Assembly: GCF_001824475.1 (NCBI RefSeq)
Contig: NZ_MHXN01000016.1
Span: forward strand, 1-64,000
DNA length: 64,000 nt
Source of the DNA: Phenylobacterium sp. RIFCSPHIGHO2_01_FULL_69_31
Lineage (GTDB): Bacteria; Pseudomonadota; Alphaproteobacteria; Caulobacterales; Caulobacteraceae
Direction of reading: 5' to 3'
This document shows positions 15,848 through 23,683 of the stretch, in pieces. A model generated the notes under the pieces. It did no database searches, had not been told where the DNA came from, and saw only the letters and a program-made list of their open reading frames with translations. How positions within the stretch are numbered: the first letter of the stretch is position 1; each line of letters starts with the position of its first letter. Position numbers and translations under genes: made by a program.

Positions 15848-16663
15848 ATGCCCGACCTTCACCGCCGCCGCCTGGTCGCCGCCCTCGGCGCGGGCCTCTG
15901 CGTCGCCGTTCCCGCCATCGCCCTCGCCGAGGGCGGGGCGGAGCACGCGCCCGCGCCGAAGCCGCGCCCCAAGGCCAAGCCCAAGGCGGCCGCGCCGGCG
16001 CCTGCGGCGGATCCGCACGCCGCCGTCTCCGGCCATGCCGCAGGCCCGCCCTCGGTCCCGCCCGAGGAGGCTCTCGCCCGGCTGATGAACGGCAACGCCC
16101 GTTACGTGGACGGCTACGCCGCCCACCCGCATGGCGACCGTCCCCGCCGCCTCGAGGTGGCGACCGGCCAGCGCCCCTTCGCCACCATCCTGGCCTGCGC
16201 CGACAGCCGGGTCGCGCCCGAGCTGATCTTCGACCAGGGCCTGGGCGACCTGTTCGTCATCCGGGTGGCCGGCAACGTCGTCGACGACGCCGTCCTGGCG
16301 TCGATCGAATATTCGGTGATCCACCTGGGCTCGACCCTGATCATGGCCCTGGGCCACGAGCGCTGCGGCGCCGTGAAGGCCACCGTGGACGCCCTGGCCG
16401 GACGGGGATCGCCGGAGGACCGCGACACCCGAATCGGCGCGCTGGCCGCGCTGATCACGCCCGCGGTCCGTGCGGTGCCCGCGGGAACCGCCGACCCGGT
16501 CGAGGCCGCCGTCAGCCTCAACGCCGCACACGCGGCAGCCGAGGTGTTCGCAGGCTCGCGCCCGCTGCGCACCCGCGTGCTGGCGGGCCAGCTCAAGATC
16601 GTGGCCGCCCGCTACGACCTGGACGACGGTCGGGTCACGCCGACGGCGACCCAGAAAGCCTGA
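15848..16663 (+). CDS. Exported beta-carbonic anhydrase
   Basis: 271 residues. Residues 1-28 look like a signal peptide with a run of arginines (HRRRLVAALGAGLCVAVPAIALA), possibly a Tat signal. A Pro/Lys/Ala-rich linker (about 33-70) leads to a beta-class carbonic anhydrase with the zinc and proton-shuttle residues Cys117, Asp119, Arg121 (LACADSR), His170 and Cys173 (GHERCGAV). It would interconvert CO2 and bicarbonate in the periplasm. Beta enzymes are usually cytoplasmic, so the export signal is the notable feature. GGGGGGATCC precedes ATG 15848. Confidence 0.88.
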   Translation: MPDLHRRRLVAALGAGLCVAVPAIALAEGGAEHAPAPKPRPKAKPKAAAPAPAADPHAAVSGHAAGPPSVPPEEALARLMNGNARYVDGYAAHPHGDRPRRLEVATGQRPFATILACADSRVAPELIFDQGLGDLFVIRVAGNVVDDAVLASIEYSVIHLGSTLIMALGHERCGAVKATVDALAGRGSPEDRDTRIGALAALITPAVRAVPAGTADPVEAAVSLNAAHAAAEVFAGSRPLRTRVLAGQLKIVAARYDLDDGRVTPTATQKA

Positions 16664-16709
16664 CGGAACCCGGCTCGGACCGGGCTCGGCAAAAAATCGG
16701 CTTCCGCAT

Positions 16710-16741
16710 GCCCGGCGTCCCCCAATTGGGGGATGGCGGGC
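16710..16741. other. Long near-perfect hairpin
   Basis: TCCCCC-AATT-GGGGGA (16718-16733) is a perfect core, extended by GCCCG (16710-16714) pairing with CGGGC (16737-16741). It lies between the carbonic anhydrase stop (16663) and the small gene at 16796. It may be a terminator for the former or a leader element for the latter; no T-run follows. Confidence 0.45.
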
Positions 16742-16795
16742 GTCCCTGGCTTCGGCATCCTAGTGGCTTAGGGTGCTGAATGGGGTTGCGTTCCA

Positions 16796-17014
16796 ATGTC
16801 TGGAAACACGGAGTCTTATGTCGCCATCGATGTGGCTGCAGATGGCCGCACGGTCCTGGATACCTTTAACGCTCCGCACGATACGGCCGCGTCCCGCCGC
16901 GCCTTGTCTGCGGCCGAGGGCGTGGCGGTCTCGCTGTGGCGCGGCGCACAGCTGATCGGGCGATGGCGCCGCTCGGCGGACCGAACGTTCAGGCGGGCGC
17001 CGGCGGAGGATTGA
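16796..17014 (+). CDS. Small unknown protein, tandem paralogue A
   Basis: 72 residues, no signal peptide or membrane segment. It shares most residues with the protein encoded at 17140-17355: both contain SYVAID, DTF-APHDTAA-RRA-SAAEG and LWR-A-LIG-WRR. I do not recognise the family. The conserved alternation suggests a small alpha/beta fold. The ATG at 16796 has no obvious Shine-Dalgarno. Two diverged but aligned reading frames side by side argue strongly that both are real genes produced by duplication. Confidence 0.65.
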   Translation: MSGNTESYVAIDVAADGRTVLDTFNAPHDTAASRRALSAAEGVAVSLWRGAQLIGRWRRSADRTFRRAPAED

Positions 17015-17040
17015 CGTCGCCAATGCGCGAATTTGCGACG
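17015..17040. other. Hairpin between the tandem small genes
   Basis: CGTCGC (17015-17020) and GCGACG (17035-17040) form a perfect 6-bp stem with a 14-base loop immediately after the stop of paralogue A. Possibly a terminator separating the two small genes. Confidence 0.3.
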
Positions 17041-17045
17041 CCAGG

Positions 17046-17073
17046 TTGAAATAGACGAGTAAGAACTTAACTT
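17046..17073 (+). promoter_or_regulatory. Possible promoter of small paralogue B
   Basis: TTGAAA (17046-17051), 16-base spacer, TAACTT (17068-17073), in an unusually AT-rich patch for this genome, 67 bases before the ATG at 17140. Assignment rests on sequence alone. Confidence 0.3.
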
Positions 17074-17139
17074 GGTCTCGGAACCGACATCGAAGTTGGG
17101 CATTGTGCCCCGGCCTGTCCGTTCACGAGTGCGTACCCG

Positions 17140-17355
17140 ATGCCGACCAGTCGCCTGAAGTCCTATGTCGCCATCGACATCGCGCCCGACGGTCGGGCCC
17201 TCAGCGATACCTTCGACGCCCCCCACGACACCGCCGCCGCCCGGCGCGCGCAGTCCGCGGCCGAGGGCGTGCTGGTGCAGCTTTGGCGCGACGCCCGGCT
17301 TATCGGGGCGTGGCGCCGCATCGGTCCGCGCAGCTTCGAGCCGGCCGAGGTCTGA
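17140..17355 (+). CDS. Small unknown protein, tandem paralogue B
   Basis: 71 residues, paralogue of the protein at 16796-17014. The aligned core runs from SYVAIDIAPDGR to LIGAWRRIG; differences are mostly conservative (V/I, E/D, K/R). No export signal, membrane segment or recognised domain. It has its own AT-rich upstream region, so the two copies may be expressed separately. It is convergent with the VOC gene, stop codons 8 bases apart. Function unknown. Confidence 0.68.
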   Translation: MPTSRLKSYVAIDIAPDGRALSDTFDAPHDTAAARRAQSAAEGVLVQLWRDARLIGAWRRIGPRSFEPAEV

Positions 17356-17363
17356 CGCCTATC

Positions 17364-17741
17364 TCAGCCCATGCGGTGAAGGGCGCACAGCTTGTTGCCG
17401 TCGGGGTCCCGCAGGTAGGCGAGGTACATCCTGCCCATGCCGCCGTCGCGCACCCCGGGCGGCTCCTCGCAAGTGGTCCCGCCCGCCGCCACGCCCGCTG
17501 CGTGCCAAGCCTCAGCCTGTTCGGGCGAACTGCAGGCGAAGCCCACCGTCCCACCGTTGGCGAAGGTGGCCGGCTCGCCGTTGATGGGGAGCGACACGGC
17601 GAACACCCCGGTGGGCGTGCGGTAGAAGATCCGGTGACGGTCCACCATGGCCGGCCCCACGCCCAGCGTGCCGAGCAGCGCGTCGTAGAACGACTTCGCC
17701 CGCTCCAGGTCGTTGGTCCCGATCATCACGTGCGAGAACAT
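17364..17741 (-). CDS. VOC family (glyoxalase-like) protein
   Basis: 125 residues from ATG 17741. Starts MFSHVMIGTNDLERAKSFYDALLG and ends YLAYLRDPDGNKLCALHR, the beginning and end of a typical vicinal-oxygen-chelate domain. The N-terminal His and the C-terminal segment are in the places used for metal ligands. Members include glyoxalases, dioxygenases and resistance proteins; substrate cannot be inferred. The open frame extends to 18017 but the upstream part is antisense of the neighbouring small gene. GGAAGGAAA precedes the chosen start. Confidence 0.85.
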   Translation of the reverse strand: MFSHVMIGTNDLERAKSFYDALLGTLGVGPAMVDRHRIFYRTPTGVFAVSLPINGEPATFANGGTVGFACSSPEQAEAWHAAGVAAGGTTCEEPPGVRDGGMGRMYLAYLRDPDGNKLCALHRMG

Positions 17742-17891
17742 CGGCAGATTTCCTTCCCTTCGTTCGCGCCGACATGCGCGAAACGGCGGCGCCTTGGCAA
17801 GCCATCCCCGCGTGCGGACCCACTCTGGCCAGGGCGTGCGAACCAAAGCACCTTCAGCGGGCCAGCCACCGCCCCGATGGAGCCTCTCGCC

Positions 17892-18086
17892 ATGGCCCGA
17901 TTTGTCGCCTTCCGCAGCGACGGCGTCCGCACGGTCTGCCTCAACGTCGACCAGGTCACCCTCGTGACAGATCAGGGGCCCGAGGCGACCAAGATCTACG
18001 TCACGGGCGGCCAGCATGTCGTGGTCGACGAGACCCTGGCCACCGTCATGGCCAGCCTCGCCGGCCGCGACGCGCCGGCCGGCTAG
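17892..18086 (+). CDS. Small unknown protein upstream of RNB nuclease
   Basis: 64 residues starting MARFVAFRSDGVRTVCLNVDQV and continuing with TKIYVTGGQHVVVDETL. Predicted all-beta with a short C-terminal helix. The shape (a strand pair, a loop, then a Gly-Gly turn leading to VVVDE) recalls small FlbD-like or LytTR-adjacent domains, but this is only a resemblance. It ends 5 bases before the RNB-domain gene and is probably in the same transcript. Divergent from the VOC gene. Confidence 0.55.
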   Translation: MARFVAFRSDGVRTVCLNVDQVTLVTDQGPEATKIYVTGGQHVVVDETLATVMASLAGRDAPAG

Positions 18087-18091
18087 CGTCG

Positions 18092-19480
18092 ATGATGAAG
18101 GCGCTCGTCGATCCCAACAGAGCCCTGGCGGAGGGCCTTGGACGCATCCGGCGCCAGTTCCAGGTTCCGGAGACCTTCCCCCAGGAGGTGATGGCGGCCG
18201 CCGAGTCCGCCGCCGGCCGCGCGCCCACCGCCCACGCCGACCGGACCGATCGCCCCTTCGTCACCCTTGATCCGGCGTCTTCCACAGATCTCGACCAGGC
18301 GTTCGCCATCGAGGGCAGCGGCCCCGACCTTCTGCTGCACTACGCCATCGCCGACGTGGCCTGGTTCGTCGACCACGGAGGGCCGATCGACGCCGAAGCG
18401 TGGCGGCGGGGCGCGACGCAGTACCTGCCGGATGGAAAGGCAGGCCTCTATCCTCCGGTGCTGAGCGAAGGCGCCGCAAGCCTGCTGCCGACTGGTCCAC
18501 GCCCGGCGGTGGTCTTTACGGTTCGAGTGGCCCCAGATGGGAGCGTCCGCCTCGATGGGGCGGAGCGGGCGATCATCCGCAGCGTCGCCAAGCTCGCCTA
18601 CGACAGCGTCCGGGACGCGGATCTGCCCGCGGGGTTCGCCGAACTGTCCGAGCGTATCAAGGCGGCGGAGGCGCGGCGGGGCGCCACGCGCGTGGACCCC
18701 CCGGAACAGGAGGTGGCCCGCCTCGACGATGGTCGCCTGGCGCTGCGCTTCCGTCCCCGCCTGGCGTCCGAGGACCGCAACGCGGCCCTCTCGCTCGCTA
18801 CCAACATGGCTGTCGCCGAAGCGCTGCAAGCCCGCCGGACGGGCCTGTTCCGCGTCATGCCCGAACCCGACGCGCGCGCGGTCGCGCGTCTGCGGCGCAC
18901 GGCGCGCGCGTTCGGCCTGTGCTGGCCCGATATGGCGAGTCTGGCCCAATTCGAGCGGCGCCTCGATCCCGCCGACCCACAGGATGCCGCCTTCATGTTG
19001 GCGGTGCGGCGCGCGGGCGCCCCCGCGTCCTACGTGCCTTACCAGGAGGGCGTTACGCCCTGGCATGCCGCCATGGCCGCCACCTACGTGCATGCCACGG
19101 CGCCTCTGCGGCGTCTGGCGGACCGTTATGTGGTCGAGGCCGCCCTGGCGGTCGCCAACGGCCGGCCGACGCCCGAGACCGTCGAGGAGGCGTTCGCGAA
19201 ATTGCCGGCGGTGATGGCGCGCGCCGCGGCCGCCGGGGGCCAGGTCGAGCGGGCGGTGATCGACCTGGCCGAGACGGTGATGCTTCACGGGCGCGAGGGA
19301 GAGACCTTCCAGGCGGTGGTCACTGACGTCGACGACCGCGGCGCGCGCATGCAGCTTTGCGCCCTGCCGGTCGTCTCCCGCATCGCCGCGCCGGGGGCGA
19401 GCCCTGGGGAAGAGCTGTGCGTCAGGCTCAACACCGCAGATCCACACCGTCCTCCGGCCACCTTCGAGCGTGCGGATTGA
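18092..19480 (+). CDS. Short RNB-domain ribonuclease
   Basis: 462 residues. The RNB catalytic core of RNase II/R is visible: TLDPASSTDLDQAFAIE (residues about 60-76) supplies the acidic metal ligands, and ATYVHATAPLRRLADRYV the conserved downstream helix. The usual cold-shock RNA-binding domains at the N terminus and a full S1 domain at the C terminus are not evident; only about 50 residues follow the core. This matches a shorter RNB subgroup. Expected 3'-5' exoribonuclease. Two adjacent ATGs (18092, 18095) are possible starts. Confidence 0.85.
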   Translation: MMKALVDPNRALAEGLGRIRRQFQVPETFPQEVMAAAESAAGRAPTAHADRTDRPFVTLDPASSTDLDQAFAIEGSGPDLLLHYAIADVAWFVDHGGPIDAEAWRRGATQYLPDGKAGLYPPVLSEGAASLLPTGPRPAVVFTVRVAPDGSVRLDGAERAIIRSVAKLAYDSVRDADLPAGFAELSERIKAAEARRGATRVDPPEQEVARLDDGRLALRFRPRLASEDRNAALSLATNMAVAEALQARRTGLFRVMPEPDARAVARLRRTARAFGLCWPDMASLAQFERRLDPADPQDAAFMLAVRRAGAPASYVPYQEGVTPWHAAMAATYVHATAPLRRLADRYVVEAALAVANGRPTPETVEEAFAKLPAVMARAAAAGGQVERAVIDLAETVMLHGREGETFQAVVTDVDDRGARMQLCALPVVSRIAAPGASPGEELCVRLNTADPHRPPATFERAD

Positions 19481-19591
19481 ACGCGGGCCGTCGGTCGGCT
19501 GGCAGACACTTTTCCGGCATCCAATAGGTCACTGCGGCGTTTGTACCCTCCGAGCCGGACGAGGGAACGGCTCACGGATGGAGGAGAGACT

Positions 19592-19972
19592 ATGCGGACG
19601 ATCGCCATGATCGCCGGCCTGGCCCTTGCTGTGGCCGCCGTTCCCGCCGCCTCGCAGGCGGCCTGTCAAAAGCGCACCAACGGCACCGTGATCGGCGCCC
19701 TGGGCGGGGCCTTGCTGGGCAGCGCCGTCGCCGGCCGCGGCGATCGCACCGAAGGCGCGCTGATTGGCGGCGCGGCGGGCGGCCTGGTCGGCAACCAGGT
19801 CAGCAAGTGCAAGAACAAGACCTATTCCAGCCGCAGCTACCAGCGCGCGCGCACCTATGACCGCGCCGCCTACGATCGCCCGCGCTACGCCGCGGCCTGC
19901 CGGATGGAGACCCGCGCCTATTACGACGCCTACGGCCAGCGGGTCTACCAGCCCACGCGGGTGTGCCGCTAA
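19592..19972 (+). CDS. Glycine-zipper 2TM-type envelope protein
   Basis: 126 residues from ATG 19592 (GGAGGAGAG upstream). Signal peptide MRTIAMIAGLALAVAAVPAASQA, then a glycine-zipper hairpin GTVIGALGGALLGSAVAG...GALIGGAAGGLVGNQV, as in the 17-kDa surface antigen/glycine zipper 2TM family, and a Tyr/Arg-rich tail with four Cys residues overall. Likely an outer-membrane or periplasmic structural protein. The next gene starts 4 bases after its stop. Confidence 0.85.
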   Translation: MRTIAMIAGLALAVAAVPAASQAACQKRTNGTVIGALGGALLGSAVAGRGDRTEGALIGGAAGGLVGNQVSKCKNKTYSSRSYQRARTYDRAAYDRPRYAAACRMETRAYYDAYGQRVYQPTRVCR

Positions 19973-19975
19973 GCC

Positions 19976-20437
19976 ATGCGCAGGATCCTGATCGTGACCG
20001 CCGCCTGCGCGGGCCTGGCGGCCTGCCAGGGCGGCGACCGCAAGCCCGTGGCGGGCCTTTGCAAGCCGTTCCCGGCGGCCAACGCCGCACAGCCGGCGGC
20101 GACCGACGGTGCGGCGGCGACGGAGGACTGCCTCCACCGCTGGGCCTACACGCTGGCGGGCGGCCCGGACGACGCGGGGACGGTGGCCGACGCCACGGTT
20201 GCGGCGTGCACGGCGCCGCTCAGCCGCTGGAACCAGCAGAGCCTGGGCCTGGCCGCGGCCGAGGGCGCGCCGCAGGAGGCGCAGAGCCTGCTGACCGGCG
20301 AGACCACCAACCCCATCGCCGAGCACCGCAACTTCGCGGCCGACCGGGCCCTGTTCTACGTGGCCCAGGCGCGGGCTGGGGCGTGCAAGCCGCCGCCGCG
20401 GCGCGAAGGGACACCGATGACCAGTCCCGACAAATAG
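19976..20437 (+). CDS. Putative lipoprotein, unknown function
   Basis: 153 residues with MRRILIVTAACAGLAACQGG: signal sequence and lipobox LAAC, Cys at about residue 17. The mature part has several further Cys (CKPF, EDCLHRW, AACTAPL, ACKPP) consistent with disulfides in the periplasm, and no recognised domain. It begins 4 bases after the glycine-zipper gene, so the two are probably an operon of envelope proteins. Confidence 0.75.
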   Translation: MRRILIVTAACAGLAACQGGDRKPVAGLCKPFPAANAAQPAATDGAAATEDCLHRWAYTLAGGPDDAGTVADATVAACTAPLSRWNQQSLGLAAAEGAPQEAQSLLTGETTNPIAEHRNFAADRALFYVAQARAGACKPPPRREGTPMTSPDK

Positions 20438-20444
20438 GGAGAAG

Positions 20445-20468
20445 GGCGCGCCGGGAAACCGGCGCGCC
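20445..20468. terminator. Perfect hairpin between convergent genes
   Basis: GGCGCGCCGG (20445-20454) and CCGGCGCGCC (20459-20468), 10-bp perfect stem with a GAAA tetraloop, between the lipoprotein stop (20437) and the DUF3597 stop (20476). Likely shared terminator despite lacking a T-run. Confidence 0.65.
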
Positions 20469-20475
20469 GGCCACC

Positions 20476-20874
20476 TCACCGCAGCGAGTCGGGGACGATG
20501 CCGCCGTTCTCCGCCAGCTTCTGCATGACCGCCTTGTGCAGCCAGATATTCATGGCCGCGCTATCCTCGGTATCGCCGGAATAGCCCAGCTCGGCGGCCA
20601 GGGCCTTGCGATTGGCCAGGCTGGAGTCGATCGACAGCAGCTTGAGCAGGTCGACGATCGACTGGCGCCAGTTGAGCTGCTGGCCGTTGTCCTTGGCCAT
20701 GACCTCGAGCACCGCGCCGACATCGACGGCGGGCGCCTCTGCGGCCGCCTGCGCGGCGGCCGGAGCGGGGCTTGGCGCCGCCGCCGCCGGGGCCGCCTGC
20801 GGGGCAGGGCGGGGCGCCGCCTTGGCCTGCGGGTGGCGGAAGATCTTGGACATGATATCGCCGAACACGCTCAT
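20476..20874 (-). CDS. DUF3597 domain protein
   Basis: 132 residues. N-terminal MSVFGDIMSKIFRH, an Ala/Pro-rich linker (about 20-48), and a C-terminal domain VDVGAVLEVMAKDNGQQLNW...IWLHKAVMQKLAENGG that matches DUF3597. The domain structure is known to be helical but no function is established. A GGAGG ribosome binding site lies 5 bases from the ATG and is inside a small hairpin (see separate entry). It is 58 bases downstream of the ABC ATPase gene on the same strand. Confidence 0.88.
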   Translation of the reverse strand: MSVFGDIMSKIFRHPQAKAAPRPAPQAAPAAAAPSPAPAAAQAAAEAPAVDVGAVLEVMAKDNGQQLNWRQSIVDLLKLLSIDSSLANRKALAAELGYSGDTEDSAAMNIWLHKAVMQKLAENGGIVPDSLR

Positions 20875-20879
20875 GGCGG

Positions 20880-20898
20880 CCTCCTTTGATGTTGGAGG
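20880..20898 (-). promoter_or_regulatory. Hairpin covering the DUF3597 ribosome binding site
   Basis: On the minus strand CCTCC (20898-20894) can pair with GGAGG (20884-20880), the Shine-Dalgarno of DUF3597, over a 9-base loop. This would mask the ribosome binding site unless opened. Confidence 0.3.
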
Positions 20899-20932
20899 TG
20901 GAACGTCAGCGTAGTCGGATGGATGCTAAGGC

Positions 20933-21679
20933 TCAGCTCGCGAGCAGCTGATCCAGCTTGCGGATGTCGACGATCTCGGAGGCCACGCCGCCTTCCAGCT
21001 TCATCACCTTGTTGCAGTAGAGCCTGAGCAGCGGCGCCTCGTGCGTCGCCAGCACCAGGATGCCGGCCCGCTCCACCAGCTTCAGCAGGCGCTTGTGGGC
21101 GATCTTCTGGAAGTCGGCGTCGCCCACGGCGATCCACTCGTCCATCAGCAGGACGTCGCACTCGACCGCGGTGGCGGCGGCGAAGGCGAGACGGCCCTGC
21201 ATGCCGGCCGAATAGGTCTTCACCGGCATCGACAGGAAGGGGCCCAGGCCAGTGAACTCGGCGATCTCGTCGATCCGCGCGTCGATCTCCTTCGACGACA
21301 GGCCGCCGATCCGGCAGCGCAGGCGGATGTTCTCGTATCCGGTGGCCGAGGGGTCGATGCCCAGGCTGAGGTCCAGCAGCGAGGCGATGCGGCCGTGGAC
21401 CTCGATCGAGCCTTCGTCGGGCTCATAGGCCCCCGACAGGGCGCGCAGCAGGGTCGTCTTCCCCGAGCCGTTGTGGCCGATCAGGCCCAGGCGGTCCCCG
21501 GCCTTGAGCTCGAGGTTCACATTGGCAAGGGCGGTAACGTCCGTGACGCCCGCGTGGCGGCCCAGGGCCCCGCCCACGGCCACGACCCGGGCCAGGGCCT
21601 TCTTCAGCGACTTGGCGTCGGCCCCGTAGACGGGGAACCGGATCGTCAGATCGCGGCAGGTTATGGAGGCGCCGGTCAC
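20933..21679 (-). CDS. Polysaccharide ABC exporter ATPase (Wzt/KpsT type)
   Basis: 248 residues from GTG 21679, overlapping the permease stop as GTGA (21676-21679). Walker A GHNGSGKTT, signature YSAGMQGRLAFA and Walker B CDVLLMDEWIAVGD are those of polysaccharide/teichoic acid exporters. The C-terminal sugar-binding domain found in some Wzt proteins is absent, so it is of the short KpsT/RfbE type. Powers export of a lipid-linked glycan across the inner membrane with the partner permease. The longer open frame to 23068 is not coding upstream of 21679. Confidence 0.92.
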   Translation of the reverse strand: MTGASITCRDLTIRFPVYGADAKSLKKALARVVAVGGALGRHAGVTDVTALANVNLELKAGDRLGLIGHNGSGKTTLLRALSGAYEPDEGSIEVHGRIASLLDLSLGIDPSATGYENIRLRCRIGGLSSKEIDARIDEIAEFTGLGPFLSMPVKTYSAGMQGRLAFAAATAVECDVLLMDEWIAVGDADFQKIAHKRLLKLVERAGILVLATHEAPLLRLYCNKVMKLEGGVASEIVDIRKLDQLLAS

Positions 21680-22509
21680 AGGTAGTGCACCAGCCGCCGG
21701 CGGGTGCGGGCGAAGATCGCGAAGGTGACGAGCCAGCCGACCACCGCCATGGCGACCAGGACCACGTAGCTGGTCGTATGGACCGTCTGGCCGAGCAGTG
21801 GCGCACGGACCGCCTGCAGCAGGTGGTAGAAGGGGTTCAGGTCGAGAAACACCTGATGCTTGCCGAACCGATCCGGCAGCCAGAATACCGGCGTCATGAA
21901 GATAGCGAACTGCATGCCCGAGACCACGATCTGGGGAATGTCCCGGTAGCGGGCCGAGGCGATGGCGGCCAGCAGCGACATCCAGCTGGCGTTCAGCAGC
22001 ATCAGCACGATGCCGATCAGGGCCAGGGGCACGTCGGCGACCTTCCAGTAGTCGTAGTAGGCCAGCATGCCGACCACGATCACCAGATGGTGGCCGAGGT
22101 TGATCAGGTTCCGGAGCACCGTGCGCCAGACGAAGGTGAACATCGGCAGGCTGGTCTGGGAGAGCATCCCCGAGGCCAGGACGAAGGTCTCGCAACCCTC
22201 GTTGATGGTCCCCGTCATCACCCCGAAGAACACGATGCCCAGCGCCACGTAGGGCAGGAACTCGTTGAGCGGCAGGTTGAAGAGGCTGGCGTAAAGGAAG
22301 CCGATGCCCAGGACCATCAGGCCCATGGACAGCGTGATCCAGAACGGCCCCAACACCGAGCCGCGATAGCGCGAGGTGACGTCGTGCCAGGCCAGCGACC
22401 ACGACAGGCCCAGCCGGCGGAACGAGTTCGCCAGGTCGCGTGACGCCATCTGGAACTGGAACCGCGCGCCGCGCTGTCCGGTCCGCAGCATGTGGGTGGC
22501 GGTCTGCAA
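21676..22509 (-). CDS. Polysaccharide ABC exporter permease (Wzm/KpsM type)
   Basis: 277 residues. A cytoplasmic N-terminal helix (RDLANSFRRLGLSWSLAWHDVTSRYRGSVLGPFW) precedes six predicted membrane segments, with the family block RYRDIPQIVVSGMQFAIFMTPVFW. Forms the membrane channel for the ATPase at 20933-21679. TTG at 22509 has a good ribosome binding site (GGGAG, 6 bases away); an ATG at 22491 is the alternative but has none. Divergent from the polyprenyl-sugar synthase at 22622. Confidence 0.9.
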   Translation of the reverse strand: MQTATHMLRTGQRGARFQFQMASRDLANSFRRLGLSWSLAWHDVTSRYRGSVLGPFWITLSMGLMVLGIGFLYASLFNLPLNEFLPYVALGIVFFGVMTGTINEGCETFVLASGMLSQTSLPMFTFVWRTVLRNLINLGHHLVIVVGMLAYYDYWKVADVPLALIGIVLMLLNASWMSLLAAIASARYRDIPQIVVSGMQFAIFMTPVFWLPDRFGKHQVFLDLNPFYHLLQAVRAPLLGQTVHTTSYVVLVAMAVVGWLVTFAIFARTRRRLVHYL

Positions 22510-22621
22510 TGGCCTCTCCCGAACGAAGGCGCGGAGGTATCAGCCGGGGTTTGACGGCGCAAGGAACAGCGCCAGCGGCACGAGCTTTCCAGCCCGCGCG
22601 CTTCCGTGTTAGCCCGGCTCC

Positions 22622-23683
22622 GTGCCCCCCACCGTGACCATCCCGCCGATCGAGAGACCCGCCCGCGAGCCCGGCGGCCCCGCCCTTTCGCTGGAGGGCG
22701 CCGGCGTCTGGCTGGTCGTGCCCTGCTACAAGGTCACCGGCCACATCTTGCGGGTGATCCGCAAGACGCCCGCCTGGTTCGAGGGCATCGTCTGCGTGGA
22801 CGACGCCTGCCCCGACAAGTCCGGCGACTTCATCGAAGCCAATAACACCGATCCGCGGGTCGTCGTCGTGCGGCTGCCCAAGAACCAGGGCGTCGGCGGC
22901 GCCGTACTTGCGGGCTACGAAGAGGCGGCGGACCGCGGCGCGCGGGTCATGGTCAAGGTCGACGGCGACGACCAGATGGACTTGGGGTACGCGGCCCAGC
23001 TGGTGGCGCCGATCCTCCTGGGCGAGGCGGACTACGCCAAGGGCAACCGGTTCACCTCGATCAGCCACCTGACGACCATGCCGACGGTGCGGGTCCTCGG
23101 GAATGCAGCCCTCAGCTTCGCCGCCAAGGTCTCCACCGGCTACTGGAACATCTTCGACCCCACGAACGGCTACACGGCGCTCGAAGCCAATGTCGCCCGG
23201 CTGATCATGGAGAAGCGGGTCTCCCGCCGGTTCTTCTTCGAGACCGACCTACTCTACCACCTGGGCACGTTGCGGGCCGTGGTGCGCGACGTGCCGATGC
23301 CCGCCCGCTATGCCGACGAGGTCTCGAACATCCGCATCCAGGCCATCGTCGGCCCGTTCGCCCTGAAGCACCTGCGCAATTTCGCCCAGCGGGTGGTGGG
23401 GCAGTATTTCGTCCGCGACTTCAACGCCGCCAGCGTGGAGCTGCTCTTCGGCCTGCTCTTCTCGCTGTTCGGCGTGGGCTATGCGCTGAGCTACATGGCC
23501 AACCGCGTCCCGGGCCAGGCCGCGTCGGCCGGCGTGGTCATGCTGGCCGCCCTGCCGGTGATCCTGGGCGCCCAGTTCCTGCTCCAGGCCATGAACTACG
23601 ACGTACTCAACGTGCCGAACCGGCCGATCCACCCGTATCTCAACGTCCTGCGCGAGCTGGAGACCGAGGAGGCGCAGGCGTGA
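22622..23683 (+). CDS. Polyprenyl-phosphate glycosyltransferase (GT2, GtrB/DPM-like)
   Basis: 353 residues, GTG start. GT-A domain with VWLVVPCYKVTGHI, VDDACPDKSGDF and the catalytic acidic block VMVKVDGDDQMD, then two C-terminal membrane helices (LLFGLLFSLFGVGYALSYM and VVMLAALPVILGAQFLLQAM). That layout is typical of enzymes making polyprenyl-phosphate sugars on the inner face of the membrane. The next gene overlaps by GTGA (23680-23683) and encodes a small flippase-like protein, followed by a GT-C-type membrane protein, so the three likely act in sequence. Confidence 0.88.
   Translation: MPPTVTIPPIERPAREPGGPALSLEGAGVWLVVPCYKVTGHILRVIRKTPAWFEGIVCVDDACPDKSGDFIEANNTDPRVVVVRLPKNQGVGGAVLAGYEEAADRGARVMVKVDGDDQMDLGYAAQLVAPILLGEADYAKGNRFTSISHLTTMPTVRVLGNAALSFAAKVSTGYWNIFDPTNGYTALEANVARLIMEKRVSRRFFFETDLLYHLGTLRAVVRDVPMPARYADEVSNIRIQAIVGPFALKHLRNFAQRVVGQYFVRDFNAASVELLFGLLFSLFGVGYALSYMANRVPGQAASAGVVMLAALPVILGAQFLLQAMNYDVLNVPNRPIHPYLNVLRELETEEAQA

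Noticed and set aside
21680-23068. Extended N terminus of the exporter ATPase frame
   Set aside because: It runs antisense across the permease and the next gene; the GTG at 21679 with GTGA overlap is the natural start.
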